Origin: Laguncularia racemosa
Taxonomy: Eukaryota; Streptophyta; Magnoliopsida; Myrtales; Combretaceae
Assembly (NCBI GenBank): GCA_037954665.1
Contig: JBBMOL010000012.1
Span: 8,308,001 to 8,372,000, forward strand
DNA length: 64,000 nt
Reading direction: 5' to 3'
The translations under genes were made by a program, and so were the position numbers. Below are positions 33,836 through 45,889 of the stretch, piece after piece (position 1 is the first letter of the stretch; each line of letters starts with the position of its first letter). Below the pieces are notes generated by a model, which worked only from the letters and a program-made list of their open reading frames with translations, made no database searches and was not told where the DNA came from.

Positions 33836-34703
33836 GAAAAAAAAATCAAGACTCAACTATAGAAACCCTAGATCTGGCTGGAATTGGAACTCGATCTCCT
33901 CTTGTGTCTCAGGCTCTCAGCTATTGATGATGTTTATCAGGCATGTGTGTTTGACTGTTCGTGTAAGAAGAAAAATATTCATTTTTTTTTCTATTGCCGT
34001 AAAAAAAGTTGCATTAAAATCATTGAGAAAACTAGTTATTTGCACCTCTTGCATAAACAAATTCAATTGGGGTGAAGAAATGAAGTTGTGGTAACATTGA
34101 GCATTTATTCTTTAGGCGCTAATTATCTCTTTCCTAGGTTTGTGAATTGGGAAACTTGATTACCTACTCTACTCATCAAATGCCCCTCTTTAGTGTAGGA
34201 ACTTTACACATGTATACATGTCATAGATTGCATGAAAAACACCATTTAGAACATTCTCACAAAAGAACCATTAAAAAAAAATCTACAATAAGATCAAATT
34301 GAGCAAAAGAGTTTTACAGCTTCCTCATTGCTTAATTCTTTAGCCCAATATATAGTATCTAAATGTAAGAGCAAATGTTCATCTCTAGTTATTATGATGA
34401 TTCTACTTCCACATCCAAACTAGGAATTCCTAGCTAAGTTTTCTAGTTCATCAATTTTATCCACATCATCTAAAACAACTAAAACTCTTTTATGTTTTAA
34501 TATGTGACGGTCATAGATAATGGATTTTGTACTTTTTGAATTAGACCTCATAATTATCCATCCATTTCTTATGCCTTTGAATTTATAATGTGAGAATTGA
34601 AGTACCTGAAAGAATTGAAGTTCACCTTAGTTTACATATTTTTTATGATTTCTATGGATAAGTTGATGAATGTTATTTTTGTTTACTTTTATATGATATA
34701 GAA

Positions 34704-36814
34704 ATGGACGAATTTGATATGCCCATTGATGCACATCCCATTGATGTTGAGGAAGAGGAAGGTCCATTACCATTACTTGGATCTGAAACAGAAGCACCAG
34801 CAACAAATCCCACAAGCACAACAAGTTCTCAAGTAGGAAGCAATGTTGATCAACGTGATAATCCCAATAAACGTAAGTTGACTTCTCTTGTATGGAATGA
34901 TATGGTGAGAAAAACGGTTCATGGGGAAGATGTTTCTATCTGTAATCATTGTTCCAAAACACTAAAAGTAGGTAGTAAACAAGGAACTAAGCATTTGCGT
35001 AATCATTTGGAGAAGTGTATACAAATGAAGAAGCAAAAAGACATAAGGCAATGCCTACTATCCATTGAGAAACAACAAAATGAGAATGTGAGTTGTTTGA
35101 ACATAGGAAATTGGACTTTCAATCAAGAAATTTGTAGGCAAAGACTTGAAAAAGCAATAATTGTTCATGAATACCCCATTTCAATAGTTGAGTATGACTA
35201 TTTCAAGGATTTTCTTGGAAGTATGCAACCACTTTTTAAGCATGTTAGTCGGAACACCATGAAAAAGGAAATCATGAACATCTATAATGGGGAGAAGGAA
35301 AAATTGAGAGTTTTGTTGAAAGCACTAAATTCTCGAGTTGCAGTAACAATGGATTTATGGACATCAAATCAGAAAAAGGGGTATATGAATATCACAGCAC
35401 ACTTCATTAATCATAATTCAAGACTTCAAAATCGACTCATGGCGTAAGATTCTTTGCTTATATTATCTTTTCACAATCAATAATGGAAAATTATCTTATA
35501 TTGAGGTTTTTTATATTTTCATGCAATTTTTTATATGTTCCAACGCCACACACAAATGAGCTGCTTGTCGATTGTTTGTTTAACTCATTGATGAGATGAG
35601 GATTAGATAAAAAATTATCTACAATTACTGTAGATAATTGTTCTACGAATGATGCAATGATTACAACTTTGACCATGAAACTAAGAAGAGATGAATTAAT
35701 TCTTTAGGGAAAGGTCCTGCACATGCGTTGTTGTGCGCATATTTTAAACTTAATTGTAAAGGAAGGTGTGGCCATGATAGAAAGTGTGATTGAGAAGGTC
35801 CGTGATAGTGTTGCATTTTGGTTGGCGACACGATCAAGAGTCGAGAAATTTAGAGAAGCATGTAAGCAATTGGATATTCCATATGATAGAAAGCTTGCCT
35901 TAGATTGCAAAACTTGGTGGAACTCTACATATGACATGTTGTTGATAGCCATTGGATATAAAGAAGTTTTTTGTAGAGTTCAATTTATGGATAGACATTA
36001 TAAATGTCTTCCCACCGATGATGATTAGGAGGTAGCAGAAGAAATTTGCCAGAAGCTAGCGATCTTTTATGAGGTAACCAATATTTTTTTTTGTAACCAA
36101 TATCCAACTGCACATTATTATTTTGAAAAGGTTTTTGAGATTAGAGAATCATTGGTTGAATGGAAAGGCTCTTCAGATGTGAATACTAGAATGATGGCAG
36201 GGAAAATGTTTGATAAGTTTGAAAAATATTAAGATGATGTATACATCATTATGGCTGTTTGTACTGTTTTGGATCCACATTTTAAGATGAAGGCCGTGGA
36301 TTTTATGTTTCCTTCTATTTATGGAGTAAATGCATCTGTAGAGATTCAAAATGTTAGAAACATTTGTTACGAGTTAGTTCATGAATATCAATCAAGGGGT
36401 AGATCTTGACTTTCTAAAGGTTTGAATAATAGCAGTAGTAGTTCTTTTGGGAACACTTCAGCAACTACCCGAACTGTTCCTTTCGATTCTTTAAGAAAAT
36501 TAAGGTTGGTGCAATTCTTGAGCACTATTAATACTGATGGCCAAGTCAAGTTGGAATTGGATCACTATTTAGAAGAAGCTGTGTTACCTTGGATTGATGA
36601 TTTTGATATTCTTAGCTGGTGGAAAGTAAATGGAATTAAATATCCTACATTACAAGAACTAGCTAAAGATATGTTAACTATTCCTATGTCTTGCTTCTGA
36701 GTCTGCATTTACTATTAGTGGACGAGTAATTAGCTCACATAGAAGCAAACTATATCCTGATACAATAGAAGCATTGATGTGCAGTCAAAGTTGGTTATCA
36801 AATGAAATAAGAGG
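34704..36814 (+). pseudogene. hAT transposase (BED zinc finger, hATC dimerisation domain)
   Basis: The first frame, 34704-35447 (247 codons), starts MDEFDMPIDAHPIDVEEEEG and has an acidic N-terminus, then a BED finger (SICNHCSKTLKVGSKQGTKH with later His and Cys). The hAT catalytic region starts with VHEYPISIVEYDYFKDFLGS and VAVTMDLWTSNQKKGYMN. After a gap that may be an intron (GTAAG at 35446) come KLSTITVDNCSTNDAMI, HMRCCAHILNLIVKEGV, CKTWWNSTYDMLLIAIGY and TVLDPHFKMKAVDFMFPS. The hATC end has VKLELDHYLEEAVLPWIDDF, DILSWWKVNGIKYPTLQELA, then a frameshift into ASESAFTISGRVISSHRSKL. Stops at 36026, 36230 and 36407 break it. It resembles RICESLEEPER/DAYSLEEPER-type proteins but is a transposon relic, not a domesticated gene. 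Confidence 0.92.
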
Positions 36815-37491
36815 TAAAAATTTTGATTATTAATAATAAGTTCTTTTATACATTGAGCAACTATTATTTGCATAATCTCTAATGTGTTTGATGGTGTTTT
36901 TTCTCCCTTTCGATAGGTTCAAAGATAGATGATGAAGAAGATGGGATTTGAAGACACTGAGAATCAATTGTCAAGTAAGAATTCCCAAAAATATAAGATT
37001 AATGTCTTTTCTATATGTGTGTAGAAATTTTCTATTTCTATTAAGACTTGTTAACTATATTTTTTTGTGTTATTTAAGTTATACTATTGGTGTAGTAATT
37101 TTATTTTATTATAATTAAAAATGTTTTTACGTCGATAATTTTATTTATCAATATGTAGATTTTTAAATAATATTAAAATACATATAATTAAATACATTGA
37201 AAGTGCAAATATTATTTATTTTTAAGAACATAAGCTATATTTTATAAAAATAATCATAATGAATAAGTACAAATTTTAAATTAATAATAGAATTATTTAA
37301 AAAAAAAATCTAACAGGTTTAGGACGGGTTTCGGGTTACTTATTAAAACCTTGTAGGGTTTGGGATAAGTAGCAAGTATTTCATAAAAAAATCCTATAGG
37401 GTTTGGACCAAGTTTGGAAATCCCTATAGGATAATGGGATGGATAATGGGATTACTGATCCCGGCCCAAGCCCGTCCTGCTTACATCCCTA

Positions 37492-37499
37492 CTCCCACC
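37492..37499. repeat. Right target-site duplication of the hAT element
   Basis: CTCCCACC directly after the right inverted repeat; see the left copy. Confidence 0.75.
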
Positions 37500-39187
37500 T
37501 TCTCTCTAGGCCTTGTAGTACAATCCCAATATTTCTGCTTGGGCTATTTCTAGGAAGACTTCCTTATAGAGGTTAGTTAATTCTTCCTTAACCTAGTACT
37601 TCTTACTGTGTTATTACCTTTTTCTTTTTCTTTTTCTTTTTTCTAGTTATTGTTGCTTTAAGTTTCACCATGATATACAACTAGCCAGTTAAAATTGTTA
37701 GTATACAGAATATTTTATCTATTAATCATCATCCATTTGAGTAAATATAATATTTAAAATTTAAATTTCACTTATTTTTATAATTAAGTACATAATATTT
37801 TAAAATATTACTTTACTCACTATATACTTTCCAAGATTATTTATAATATCTGAATTAACTCTATTTAGATGGTTAAATAAATAAAAATAAGAAAAATTTA
37901 CATACTAAATTAGTACTTTTAAAATATTAACTACTTTTTAAGTATAGATAAATTTCAATACCAAACACTCCTAGAAGACACGACACTAGACTACTAGCTA
38001 CGTTGTGTAGGAGATGATCATTTATACTGATTTTTTCAGCGGATATATGCCGAGCAAATATTTATGGTAAATGAAGGATCTTTGATACTCTTATAATATC
38101 CTGTCCTTAACAAAAGCAAAACTTGTTGCCTTTTGAGCCGTTACAAAAATCTATATTAATGTTTTTTGAATTGATTTTAAGTGGAAAACACCATATATAT
38201 AGGGGTAAAAAAGTCTAATCGCCCAAGAAAATTAATAATAAAGTGCACATGTTCCTTTCCATATTTTAGAACGAAAGTAATCCACCAGAGTCAAGAATTA
38301 AGGGAAAATAAATAGATAAAAGAATATAGTCAAACTTAAATGGAGAATGACATAAAATTTATTATTATGTTACCTTAAAAAGTCATACAATATAAAAGGA
38401 TAAACTTAGCTAACATTTCACGATAGCTTTATTTTTATCATTGTGGTTTAAGTAATTCATTCAATAAATAAGAATCGTATAAATATTCTATTATTTAGGT
38501 GATTATAATAAGAAATAAGGATTTAAATTTAATTCATCTTATTAAAAAATGAATATTTATATTATTATATTACGAGAGTTTTAACATATATCATACTGTT
38601 TCATATTATCTAAAATAAATTTATAATTATATATAACCTAACAATAAAGATAAATTATAAACACGCAACACACTACTTTTATTTTTTGTGTTTATATACT
38701 TATCATCGTATTCTTAAATGGTCAACTTTAAATCTCGTAATTTATCCAAAAAGGTGAAATTGCCTCCATAAATCATCACTAAGGGCCCACAAAATAATTA
38801 TTTCTATGGGAGGATGGAGGTATAAGTGTACTTTTACGAGTAAAGTGGATGAATACACAAGCACAAAAAATTAGATGATTAAAGAGTAATTTACCCTAAA
38901 ATTATAGGTCCCGACATCCTCAAGAAAACCTCGTTAACGTCCATGTAATTAACTTTTATCTTGCGCCGATATACTTACCTAATCAAACAACACATAAATA
39001 TATAACTATAGAAAGTTAGATAATATAGTTTAAAATAAAAAAAAATTGAATGAAATTATTATTAGGATACTCGCAAGCTCAATGGCCTATATTTTCCTTG
39101 TTGCTTGTTGATAGCTGTTTTTCATTTTCTTTAAAGGGTCCATAGTTTAGAAAACAACTCGATCGTTGGCTTCTGAGTCTCAAAGAT

Positions 39188-39218
39188 TATATAAGAGAGG
39201 CTTCCGTCCAGGGAAGCC
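39188..39218 (+). promoter_or_regulatory. TATA-like box followed by a small inverted repeat, copy A
   Basis: TATATAAGAG (from 39188) is followed by GGCTTCC and GGAAGCC separated by 6 bases (39199-39218). Copy B has the same arrangement with a different loop at 60974-61002. It may be the remnant of a promoter in the duplicated segment; no transcript is known. Confidence 0.35.
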
Positions 39219-40290
39219 ACTTTTCGATCATCTTCATGAATGTAAAACCCTCATAGTGGCTGTTGGGGGTTGGGGGGAGTGGGGTCGGTGGATATAGGGC
39301 TGGTCTGGTGTGCGGGGGGCGTGTTTCTACTTAACAATTACCATAAATTTTACTTCATGTATAGGTCTTGCAAGAATGAGAGCATAATAAAAAAGGCACA
39401 AAGAAAGATGCTATTGCTAACATTTTAAAATTGACGAACAAAAAAATATATCTATAATTATAGGAACCACGATAAGACCTTTATCTGTTCGAATTTGTTG
39501 GTTCCATGAGTACCTCAAAGAAGTTTATGAGCATTTTATCATTCATTTTTTAATTTCATACATGTTAACACTTTAGCTACAGTCATGCAATCTAAAAAAT
39601 TTAGAGGTCAATAAAAATATCGCTTCAACGGAACAAAATCATAAACCAAAGCAATATTTTTTTTTTTAAAGGTTTTTGGATTATGATTCATTTTAATTGT
39701 TCATGTCCGTTAGTGCTTTTGTTCCAACTGCTAGACACGGGTATTCAAATTTGGAGCCGCATGTTTCAGCAGTGAAGAACATGTTCTTGAACTATTACGT
39801 TTAAAGGTAAACAAAATCAATCCTTAACAGCATTACTAAAATCCATCTATCAACAATAAAGGAGTTTGATAGTTTCGTTGAAAATTTTCTAATTATACAG
39901 TTTTTAGCTCAGCCAACTATCCCAATCGAACGAATTGGATACTTTGCAGTTCGAAATTTTTTTTAATCCGAACTCTACTATTTGGCTTATGACAATAGAG
40001 AGCAAACCGAAAATTACTGTTTAATTCACCATAGACAAATGAAATAAACCGAACTACATTAACTTCTGCCAAAATCATAGTGTTAAAATTGAATTATACA
40101 TATTGCAAGGATAAATTCAAAACATTAATTGTTTATGAATATAAACATGATACCGGGAAGTACATATGAATCATTGAATCTATAAGTTATTAGTTAAGTG
40201 ATTATGCTTGATTGTTCACATAATCATCATATGTAACTATATATAATGGACATCCTATAGGTTCGGTGAAGTATCCAATATGTGGCCGTT

Positions 40291-40869
40291 TAGTACAAGT
40301 CTCTTTTGAATTAGAAAGGACTAATTATAAATCTCAAATTTGGAAGTGAAACCTACTTGATAACAATCAACACCCATTGTAAAGAATTATCTAATATTTA
40401 TCCCTAAATTTAACCTAGGTTTCATCTCCTTAAGGAAGCAAAACCTGCCTTTTTAATGCTTATTACCTATTGTAGGAATTGTCTAGATTAGCCAACTAAT
40501 CATGTAATTAGCAAAAATGTGATTGAGTACAAAAGACATCAAGTACTTTATTGTAAAGATTATGATTAGATTGTTGTTGCTCAAATCTAATATGACACTT
40601 CAACTTCATTACGTATCCTTATTATCTTGTCAGTAACATGTGGTTCTACAATTCCATGCTTCCTTATTTTCTCTACAAGAAATTTTGATAACTAAGACAT
40701 TATAACATTAGCCCCTTGTGTAAGTTATGGAGACTAACAAGTAAAGCATTATTAAAAATCACAAAAAAAAAAATGCTAGATCATGCACAATACAAGTGTA
40801 TATGAAGTAATAATTAAGAACAACAATCATCATAAATCTCAGTCATACTATCTTACATTTAGATGATGG
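40291..40869. other. No gene seen between copy A and the copia element
   Basis: AT-rich sequence without a conserved motif. Homology with copy B may continue, but the window ends there. Confidence 0.5.
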
Positions 40870-43840
40870 GTAGAGACAAACAACTAGTAGTGGATGCACA
40901 AACCACATGACCAACAACAAGAAACTCTTCAAAAGCTTGAGGCCAATTGACATTACCAAGGTTAAAATAGGTAATGGTGATTACATCTCAGTTAAAGGAA
41001 TTGGGATCATGATCATAATAGGAGCTAATGGCTCAAAGAACATATCTGATGTTCTTTACGTACTTGACATTGATAAGAACTTATTGAGTGTTGGCCAACT
41101 GATCAAATGTGGACTCAAGGTCATCTTTGAAGAGAACTTTTGCAAAATTCTTGATGCCACAGGTCAAAAGGTTCTAAGTTTAAGAATGAGAGGAAAAAGC
41201 TTTTCCTTTGAACCAATCACTGATGAACCAGCAGCACTTACCTCAGAGGCAAGCAACATCGAGCTATGGCTTAAAAGGCTTGGCCATTGCCACTTGAAGA
41301 GGATGAAACTTCTAAGGGAAAAGGAGCCTACAATTGGACTTCCAACTTTGGCCAACTCCTTACCAACCTGCAGTGCATGTCAGTGTGGCAAACAAAGTAG
41401 AAAACCATTCCCTAAGCCATCTTGGAGAGCCACACGCAAATTGTAGCTGATACACACTGATATTGTTGGTCCTCAAAGAACGCTTTCCTTAGTAGGTAGT
41501 CTTTATTATGTTATATTCATTGATGACTTCACAAGAATGTGTTGGATTTTTTTCTTGAAGTATAAAACAAAAGTTGCTGATGTATTCTAGAAGTTTAAAC
41601 GAATGGTTGAAAATCAAAGTGATTGCAAAATTTAAGCCATAAGATCTAACAACGGGAAGGAATACACATATGAAAGATTCAATATTTTTTGCGAAAAGGT
41701 AGGCATTCAACATCAACTAATAGCTCCATACACTCTACAAGAAAATGGAGTGAGTGAAAGAAGGAATAGATACATAATGGAGATGGCAAGGTGTATGTTG
41801 CACGATAAGGAGTTGTTAAAAAACCTTTGGGCAGAAGCTGCAAGTACAACTATCTTCTTACAAAATAGACTTCCCACATGAGCATTGAAGAACAAAACAC
41901 CTTTTGAAGCTTGGTATGGCTACAAACTCTCTTTAGACTTCCTTAAAGTGTTTGGTTGTTTGTGTTTTTCTCATGTCCCAAACGTCAAGCGTGATAAGCT
42001 AGACAAAAGATCAGCACCAAGTATCTTCATAGGCTATATTTCCACATCCAAAGAATACAAAATTTATCAACCTCAAACTGGAAAGATTATAGTCAGTAGA
42101 GATGTGATCTTTAATGAAAACGACAAGTGGAAGTGGGAACAACTGAAGGAAACACAAGCATCAATACAACAAGCTAATCTTCTATTCCAAGCTAATGACG
42201 ATTAGGAAACAAAGTTGTGGCGAGAAGAGATGGAAGATGATCCACCTGTTTGAGGAACCAGACCACTCCAAGAAGTTTATGAGCGCTGCTATGTTGCAAT
42301 TTGTGAACCAGCTAGTTATGAAGATGCTGCTAAAGATAAGAAGTGGGTAAAGGCAATGGAGGAAGAAATGGGAATGATCAAGAAAAACAAGACATGGGAG
42401 CTTGTAGACAAACCAGCTGATAGAAAAATCATTGGAGTGAAGTGGGTTTTTGGAACTAAACTTAATGCTGATGGATTTGTCAACAAGCATAAAGCAAGGC
42501 TTGTTATCAAGGGATATGCTCAAATTTTTGGAGTGAACTATTTTGACATGTTTGCTCTAATTGCTAGATTTGATACCATTTGCTTGGTCTTGGCCGTTTC
42601 TGCACAACACGGATGGAAAGTACTACAACTAGATGTGAAATCCACATTCCTAAATGGTTCCTTACAAGAAGAAGTTTATGTAGAGCAACTTTAAGGAATT
42701 GTAGAACAAGGCAAAGAAGATAAGGTGTATTTGCTCAAGAAGGCCTTATATGGTTTGAAGCAAGCACCTAGAGCATGGTACAGCAATATAGACAATCATC
42801 TATGAAGTTTAAGATTTGAAAAGAGCATGTCTAATGCCACTCTCTATGTTAAACGTAAAGGGTCTGATATAATTATTGTGTCTCTATGTTCATGATCTTC
42901 TAATTATAGGTGGAAACTCCAAGTTAGTTGAAGAGTTCAAAGAAGAAATGTTGGAAAGTTTTGAAATGACTGATCTAAGATTGACGACATATTTTTTGGG
43001 TATGGAAATCAAGCAACAAAAGGAGGAAGCTTTCATATGCGAGGAAATATGCAAAGAAAATCCTCAAGAAGTTCCATATGGAAGATTGTAAGGAAATGAC
43101 AACTCCAATGAACCAAAAGGAGAGCTTAAGCAAGGATGATAGCACTAATAAAGTTGATGAAAGCTACTTCAGAAGCTTGGTTGGATGCATAGTGTACTTG
43201 ACCGCAACAAGACCTGACATACTCTTTGTTGTAAGTATCCTATCTCATTTCATGCATTGTGCTAATGAAACACATTTAAAGGTAGCAAAAAGGGTAGTTG
43301 GATACATTAAGGGAACAATCAATCTTGGTGTCAAGTTCAAGAGATGTGAAGACTCAAGTTTATTTAGATTCTCCGACAGTGATTGGGGTGGATCCATAGA
43401 TGATATGAAGGGCACATCAGGTTATTGTTTTAGTTTAGGATCAGGTATGTTTTGCTAGAACTCCAAGAAGCAAGAAACCGTGGCTCAATCAACCGTTGAA
43501 GCTAAGTTCATGGCTGCTACTGCTGCTGTCAATCAGGCGTTGTGGTTGCGGAAGCTGATGCGTGACTTGAAGATGGAGCAACAAAGTGTAACAAGGATAT
43601 ATGTTGATAATCAAGCAGCAATTTCAATCTCAAATAATCTAGTTTTTCGTGGAAGAACAAAACAGTTCAAGATAAAGCTGTTCTTCTTAAGAGAAGTACA
43701 AAAGGAAGGAGAAATCAACCTTGTATATTGCAAATAAGAAGAACAAGTAGCTAACATTTTTACAAAGCCTCTACTAGCAAACAAATTTGAATTGTTGAGG
43801 CAAAAACTTGGAATTTGCAACTCCTAAAAGCATGGAGGAG
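40870..43840 (+). pseudogene. Ty1/copia Pol: protease, integrase, RT and RNase H
   Basis: The protease remnant SSGCTNHMTNNKKLFKSLRP lacks the catalytic Asp before SG. The pre-integrase part has ELWLKRLGHCHLKRMKLL and CSACQCGKQSRKPFP; integrase has HTDIVGPQRTLS, FIDDFTRMCWIFFLKYK, AIRSNNGKEYTYERFN and ENGVSERRNRYIMEMARCML. RT has KWVKAMEEEMGMIKKNKTWE, IGVKWVFGTKLNADGFVNKH, LQLDVKSTFLNGSLQEEVYV and KKALYGLKQAPRAWY; the YVDD site reads LYVHDLLIIGG, so one Asp is lost. RNase H has TRPDILFVVSILSHFMHC, DSDWGGSIDDMKGTSGYCFS and AQSTVEAKFMAATAAVNQAL. Several stops and frame changes (near 42695-42876 and 43078) occur. Gag and 5' LTR are missing. Confidence 0.93.
43834..43840 (+). other. Polypurine tract of the copia element
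   Basis: GGAGGAG lies directly before the LTR start TGTTAATG. Confidence 0.65.
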
Positions 43841-44307
43841 TGTTAATGTTTTGCTTATTAGGATAGCAAATTAACTTACATTTTTTTTATTAATCTAGTT
43901 ATAATCTATAGGAAATAAATAAGTTTGTTTAAATTTGTTTTACTACAATTTAGGAAGTAACACTTATCAACTTTGATATGATTGTATTTAAAAAAACATT
44001 AAGATTTCATTGGAATAAGATTGCGTTTTCTGTTTTTTTTTTTTTTTTTTGCTTGCTGCAATTTTCCGTCTCCTTTGTTTTTTCGTGTGCTCTTGCAACA
44101 ACAAGAAGAAACATGCAAGAATGAGGAAGTAAAAGGGGAGCTCATATGCAGTGTGTGGGTTGCTTACAATTGTCCACAATATCACCATAGTTCAATGCTG
44201 AGAAGAGGAGCACTCATCACACATGTCTGGCTGCTTCTGACCCACCAAATTCACAAATTTCCTTCTAATGAGTCCGAATCGTGAAATACTTCAATTTAGC
44301 TGCAACA
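43841..44307 (+). repeat. 3' LTR of the copia element
   Basis: It begins TGTTAATG after the PPT and probably ends GCAACA, giving short inverted ends TGTT/AACA and a length of 467 bp, usual for plant copia. No second LTR is present to confirm the right edge. Frames at 43988-44284 are shadows. Confidence 0.6.
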
Positions 44308-44847
44308 GTGTTTATTTGTTTAGTATTTATGATGTTTCCACCTAACATATCTATCATTCAGTATGGTTGATTTAAATAATATACATTCTTATGATTACTA
44401 CGATGTAATTTGTTTTCATCTCTTATCCTAAATTCAAGTTTCTATATCTATTATCAGCATAATTGCAAACGTACCCACAAAGTCCACTAGTCGGTTACAC
44501 ATAGATATATAATTGAACTCCCAGTAAATTACTTTACCTTCTTCAAACATTTGGAAATATTCATAACTTTGAATGCATTTCTTGATAATTCAATAATTTA
44601 ATTTACCGTAATACGATACTGAAAAGAAAAATCCACAAGAAAAAACTCATTAGTCAAAATTAGTTCATTCATAGTTTAATAACTTGGCATAAGATATAAA
44701 AAGTGACCATTTTAACAACTTAATTTATTGTTTAAAATCCAAGGAATAAAAAGTTAAATAAGATCAAAGTTGCTGAAAAAAAAAAGATATTAATAATTGA
44801 TTGTAAATCCAAGAAATACTTTTTTTTTTTTGGTATTATTATTAATA
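44308..44847. other. No gene seen; AT-rich sequence
   Basis: There are no conserved frames. A and T tracts occur near 44780 and 44820. Confidence 0.5.
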
Positions 44848-45224
44848 GCATTGTAGTATTAGAATATTTGGTGTTGAAAGATATTAAACAAACATTTATT
44901 TGTAGACATAAATTAATAAAGTAACTAATATTTTAAAAATATTTTCTTTATTTATTTAGCTATACATATATTTGCATTGTACTATTAGAGTATTCGGTGA
45001 TGAAAGATATTAAAAAACCATTAATTTATAGACATAAATTAATAAAGTAACTAATTTTTAAAAATATTTTCTTTATTTATTTAGCTATACATATATTTTC
45101 ATAGTAGTATTAGAGTATTTAGTGATGAAAGATATTAAACAAACATCAATTTGTAGACATAAATTAATAAACTAATTTTAAAAAAATATTTTCGTTATTT
45201 ATTTAGCTATACATATATTTTCTA
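44848..45224. repeat. Three tandem copies of an approximately 125-bp unit
   Basis: Units start near 44848, 44974 and 45099. Each contains GATGAAAGATATTAAAC (or a close form), GTAGACATAAATTAATAAA, and TATTTATTTAGCTATACATA followed by TATTTT. Copies are about 90% alike by eye. Confidence 0.9.
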
Positions 45225-45382
45225 CGATATCATCTAAAAAAAGAAAAAGAGAGAGAACTTCAAAGAATGAGAATGTGTAAGGAGAAATGAAGAATGACTA
45301 AGCATAATAAGATAATCATCAAATTTTATCTTGCATTTATTGTTTTGTCACTTAAATAAAATATAATAATTCAAATTATGAA

Positions 45383-45405
45383 TGTAATGCCCCCAAAAAG
45401 GGGGC
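45383..45405. other. TGTAATG followed by a perfect short palindrome; possible LTR start
   Basis: GCCCCC, five A, GGGGGC form a perfect inverted repeat at 45389-45405, preceded by TGTAAT. Plant gypsy LTRs often start TGTAA.GCCCC, so this may be an LTR edge; no partner was found. Confidence 0.3.
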
Positions 45406-45889
45406 CTGATGTAACTCACCCTAAAGCCACCATGTCAAATGTTCATGCAATATGTGATAATTGCTTTTCAAATTAGAGTTTGTAAGATTCTATTTAAATA
45501 TCTTATTAATCATAAAAAATTGGAACCCCATGCCAAATCATAAAATAAGTAGTCGCTAAAATGTTCATTGGCTAGGAAACCAGAAGAGATTCACTTCCAT
45601 CCATGTTTCTATAAATAGAATATATAGTTTTACATCAAAGATAATACATATCTTTTATTATGGCCATAAATTTTACACTACTAACCTTTAATAGGGTAGC
45701 TCCTATTCATGCAAAAGTCTTGACTAGTCCCATTCTTCTTTAGAGTAAATAGTAAAATAACTCTATTGAAAGGTGAGTACTCATTGTGACTAAGTGAGAT
45801 AGGAGTTGTATGTATTTTTATTAGTACATATAGAAACCAGAATCGACAATATACATAACCAATTCCTTATTATCCTTTTTCTTATCTAA
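45406..45889. other. No gene seen
   Basis: AT-rich sequence lying between the palindrome and the gypsy gag remnant. No protein motif was recognised. Confidence 0.45.

Larger units (their letters stand above)
33112..37491 (+). mobile_element. hAT-superfamily DNA transposon, decayed autonomous copy
   Basis: The ends are inverted repeats: TAGGGATGTCAGTGGGATGG on the left, and on the right the reverse complement of a segment reading TAGGGATGTAAGCAGGACGG. An 8-bp target duplication flanks it. Near both ends words with the core CCTATAGGG(TTTGG) recur. It carries a BED-finger/hATC transposase pseudogene. The paralogous copy B lacks the element, which proves its borders. Confidence 0.93.
32215..40290 (+). 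repeat. Segmental duplication, copy A
   Basis: Apart from the hAT insertion, this stretch is collinear with 58551-64000. Landmarks present in both: CATACATGCATTC, CATGAAGCTCCA, CTACTCCACGTTCTAC, GAGGTTAGTTAATTCTT, GATATACAACTAGC, TTTAGAACGAAAGTAATCCA, GCAAGCTCAATGGCCTATAT, CGAACTCTACTATTTGGC and GGATAAATTCAAAACATTAA. No gene was recognised in it. It has small private segments (about 32640-32750 and 38092-38207) that copy B lacks. Confidence 0.9.

Noticed and set aside
34704..35447. 247-codon frame as a domesticated BED-type gene (DAYSLEEPER-like)
   Set aside because: The rest of the transposase follows with stops, and the whole lies between hAT inverted repeats and an 8-bp target duplication.
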